Positions 5,462 to 7,372 of a DNA stretch of 7,372 bases are shown here, one piece after another; positions within the stretch are counted from its first letter, which is position 1; each line of letters begins with the position of its first letter. A program made the position numbers and the translations under genes. Below the pieces are notes generated by a model. It saw nothing but the letters and a program-made list of their open reading frames with translations, ran no database searches and was not told the origin of the DNA. The stretch lies in NCBI GenBank assembly GCA_900550695.1, contig URTF01000095.1, positions 1 to 7,372 on the forward strand, given 5' to 3'. Source of the DNA: an uncultured Ruminococcus sp. GTDB lineage: Bacteria; Bacillota; Clostridia; Oscillospirales; Ruminococcaceae.

Positions 5462-7045
5462 CTATCGGGAATAACCATTATATATCTTTTGGTATTCCCG
5501 TTCTTTCTGTTGTTCAAACATTCGCCTTTGTTCCTCTGCTCTCCTGCGATGTTCCTCACGCATATCCATATATGCAATCTCCGCATTTCTCTCCGCTGTG
5601 GGTTTAGGCTCTGCCTTGCATGTACCGTCCTCCTGCGGTTCAAGTCCGTTGTGATAATTCTCAATCTGAATGCGAAGCTGTTCCTGTTCACGAATCCTGT
5701 CATAATCGGATTTAAGAAAATCCTCCAGATACGCAAGCGACATTTCCGCATTTGCACGTTCTTTTGATGCTCTGCCCATTTCTTCGGCAAGGCGGTCAAG
5801 CTGTTTAAGGTCATTACGGAGCTTGTCCTTCAGCTTTGGCAGCCAGTTTTCCATATGAGTATTCCAACCGCCGATACCTCCGATTTCGGCAAGTTTCCAA
5901 TGCAAATCCTCCAACCGCTTCTGCTGTGCTTCATCTCTGTTCTCTGTTTTCAGCAAACGGGCATATTCATCGCCCAAATAGTCCAGCGTTTTCAGCTTTT
6001 CTTTTTTCTCTGCACATTTGAAATACCTGTATATCGCATTATCCTCTTTCCGATTTGAAGCCGTAAAAAATTTTTTCATATCATTAAGAGAATGAATATG
6101 ATTGCAGTGGATAAAATTCAGCACCTCGAAAGACTTTTTTACCTCCGCATAGGTCGGATAATGAATTACCGGTGCACGATAAATATCAAGCTGCCGCTCA
6201 CGAATGCCGACAGCAATTTCAACCTGAAAACCGATAAACGCACTTATCTTTCTGCCAACAAATTCATTCTGCTTGTTGTTTATCCTCTGAATTAACATTT
6301 GATAGGAATAACCATATCCCAATTTTGAAATGCAGCAGCCGTATTTCACGCCTTTCGGTTTTGCGATAAGTCTGCTTTCATTGGTAAAGGTGTAACCGCT
6401 TTCTTTCATTTTTTCGATAAGCGAATAAATGTCCGTAACATCATCACTATGGATAAGCCTGTCAATGGTATCAGCCATTTTAACTTTCCACGAATATCCT
6501 TTCTTACGGGCATCATGTTCCTTGTAGCCGATAGTGCTGTTTCTCTTTGGATTCTTGATGATGTCAAGATTATGCTCAATGCAAATTTCATCGGAACGCT
6601 TTCTGATGAACTGCAGGGATTTCATATTACTGTGCCAACGAATCCCGTCAAGGTCATACGGACAAACGGCGATGTGATTATGAACGTGATTGGTATTAAT
6701 GTGAGTGCTGACGATTATCGGTCGATTCTCTCCGAAAATGCTTTTTGCCCACTCAACACCGATGCGATGTGCCGCTTCTGCCGAAACGCTTGAATCGAAA
6801 GACTGTGTATATGAGTGGATTCGGATATTTCTTTTTCCGCTGTTTTTTGAAGAACAGCATTTTTCAAATTCTTCATTATTGTACTTTTCAAATATTTCTT
6901 TGAAATTATCGTAAGCAGTTTCAAGGTCATCACCGCAGCATATTCCCGTGACATATTTCATTTCTTCATTTTTCTCGGGATTCAAGATGTACTTCAAATG
7001 AGCTTTCGGAGTTGTATGAATTGCAGTATGCTTGACATAAGCCAA
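5462..7045 (-). CDS. MobP-type relaxase (mobilization nuclease, PF03432 family)
   Basis: The 527-residue protein would nick the element's oriT, stay bound to the 5' end through a tyrosine, and lead the strand into a recipient. The relaxase domain spans about 1-250. HLKYILNPEK holds the likely catalytic Tyr19. RIHSYTQSF at about 75-83 is the family's conserved strand with His77. HINTNHVHNHI holds the metal-binding histidine triad (His115, His120, His122). The HSNMKSLQFIRKRSDEIC segment at 138-155 is also typical. From about 345 the chain is charged and largely coiled coil, ending in an Arg/Glu/Gln-rich tail; this part probably contacts partner proteins. The start codon is TTG, one base after the stop of the upstream MobC gene, with GAGGT eight bases ahead inside that gene, so translation is likely coupled. 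Length is normal for the family. Confidence 0.93.
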   Translation of the reverse strand: MAYVKHTAIHTTPKAHLKYILNPEKNEEMKYVTGICCGDDLETAYDNFKEIFEKYNNEEFEKCCSSKNSGKRNIRIHSYTQSFDSSVSAEAAHRIGVEWAKSIFGENRPIIVSTHINTNHVHNHIAVCPYDLDGIRWHSNMKSLQFIRKRSDEICIEHNLDIIKNPKRNSTIGYKEHDARKKGYSWKVKMADTIDRLIHSDDVTDIYSLIEKMKESGYTFTNESRLIAKPKGVKYGCCISKLGYGYSYQMLIQRINNKQNEFVGRKISAFIGFQVEIAVGIRERQLDIYRAPVIHYPTYAEVKKSFEVLNFIHCNHIHSLNDMKKFFTASNRKEDNAIYRYFKCAEKKEKLKTLDYLGDEYARLLKTENRDEAQQKRLEDLHWKLAEIGGIGGWNTHMENWLPKLKDKLRNDLKQLDRLAEEMGRASKERANAEMSLAYLEDFLKSDYDRIREQEQLRIQIENYHNGLEPQEDGTCKAEPKPTAERNAEIAYMDMREEHRRRAEEQRRMFEQQKEREYQKIYNGYSR

Positions 7046-7046
7046 A

Positions 7047-7372
7047 TCACAGTACCTCGTATGACAGCGGTTTCAGATGTTTGGCAATGCTTCTGCTCAT
7101 TTCATTAAGCTGCTTTCTCAGATCACTGACATCAGACAAATACACCGCCTTATTTGAATTCACCACCGTGGCAATTTGGTTGATGTTGTTTCCGATTTTC
7201 TTAATATCGGAACGAAGTCCGAAAACATCGGCGGTGTTGTAAAGCACCACCTGACTTTTCACGGCAGACGTTCTCAAAAATCTGCTGATATTCATTCCTG
7301 CGGCAGCTGCTTTGCGCCTGATCTCAGCCGCTTCTTCCTCTGTCGCTCGGAATTTCATTACAATGTTTCTGT
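7047..7372 (-). CDS. MobC-type relaxosome accessory protein, 5' end outside the window
   Basis: At least 103 residues are visible from the Met at 7358, but the frame stays open to the window edge, reading RNIV before that Met. The Met has no ribosome binding site, and MobC proteins usually have a few residues before the KFRATEEE strand, so the real start is probably beyond 7372. The first third resembles a ribbon-helix-helix DNA-binding fold: the strand KFRATEEE, a helix around AAEIRRKAAAAG, then the MNISRFLRTSA helix. The motif IKKIGNNINQIA at about 52-63 is the signature of the MobC family (PF05713). Known MobC proteins bind at oriT and help the relaxase open and nick the DNA. The gene overlaps functionally with the relaxase: its last codons hold the relaxase ribosome binding site. 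The oriT would be expected to the right of this gene. Confidence 0.88.
   Translation of the reverse strand, partial: RNIVMKFRATEEEAAEIRRKAAAAGMNISRFLRTSAVKSQVVLYNTADVFGLRSDIKKIGNNINQIATVVNSNKAVYLSDVSDLRKQLNEMSRSIAKHLKPLSYEVL

Larger units (their letters stand above)
3402..7372 (-). mobile_element. Integrative and mobilizable element, one end and core module (continues beyond right edge)
   Basis: Four minus-strand genes form a transfer and integration module: MobC-type protein, MobP-type relaxase, a 47-residue unknown protein, and a large serine recombinase. No type IV secretion genes, coupling protein or replication gene are visible, so in this window it looks mobilizable and not self-transmissible, although the rest lies outside. 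The recombinase commonly sits at one end in such elements, and here ordinary chromosomal genes follow directly after it. The left end is therefore placed between the terminator at 3401 and the recombinase stop codon; the exact attachment site is not resolved. Confidence 0.7.

Noticed and set aside
5416..5814. Minus-strand open frame of 132 codons beside the relaxase end.
   Set aside because: It lies almost wholly within the relaxase coding sequence in another frame and has basic, low-complexity composition typical of a shadow.

Overview
The window looks like a piece of a Ruminococcus-type (Oscillospiraceae, Clostridia) chromosome that carries part of an integrated mobilizable element. The assignment rests on the style of the 5S rRNA, purine-rich AAGGAAG/AGGAGG ribosome binding sites, near-consensus sigma-A promoters with 17-base spacers, and the protein families present (MepA-like MATE exporter, CmpB/DUF1113 membrane protein, clostridial MobP relaxase). 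It is inference from pattern recognition; no search was run.

Left part (1-1009): the 3' part of a 5S rRNA gene and its terminator close a ribosomal operon lying to the left. Next is a lone, AT-rich, minus-strand gene (213-653). I read it as a very short, divergent relative of pyroglutamyl peptidase I (peptidase C15) that keeps the Glu/Cys/His residues but lacks the aromatic substrate loop. It has its own promoter and sits between two imperfect 24-base inverted repeats. The following non-coding stretch ends with a consensus promoter and, almost at the transcription start, a strong intrinsic terminator hairpin in the leader of the next gene.

Middle part (1010-3401): two plus-strand membrane protein genes. 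The first is a MATE family exporter with an attenuator-like leader. The second is a CmpB/DUF1113 family protein with its own promoter and an operator-like inverted repeat over the -10 box. A terminator that probably works in both directions separates this chromosomal part from the element.

Right part (about 3402-7372, all on the minus strand, running off the right edge): in transcription order, a MobC-type relaxosome protein (5' end outside the window), a MobP-type relaxase translationally coupled to it, a 47-residue unknown protein with a very good ribosome binding site, and a large serine recombinase with its own promoter. Together these form the core of an integrative and mobilizable element (IME): MobC and the relaxase nick and lead DNA transfer using another element's conjugation machinery, and the recombinase excises and integrates the element. 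One end probably lies between the recombinase stop codon and the terminator at 3401. The other end, the oriT and any cargo are outside the window.

The points most worth a second look are the promoter-plus-terminator leader of the MATE gene, the minimal C15-like protein in its inverted-repeat bracket, and the 47-residue protein inside the mobilization module.
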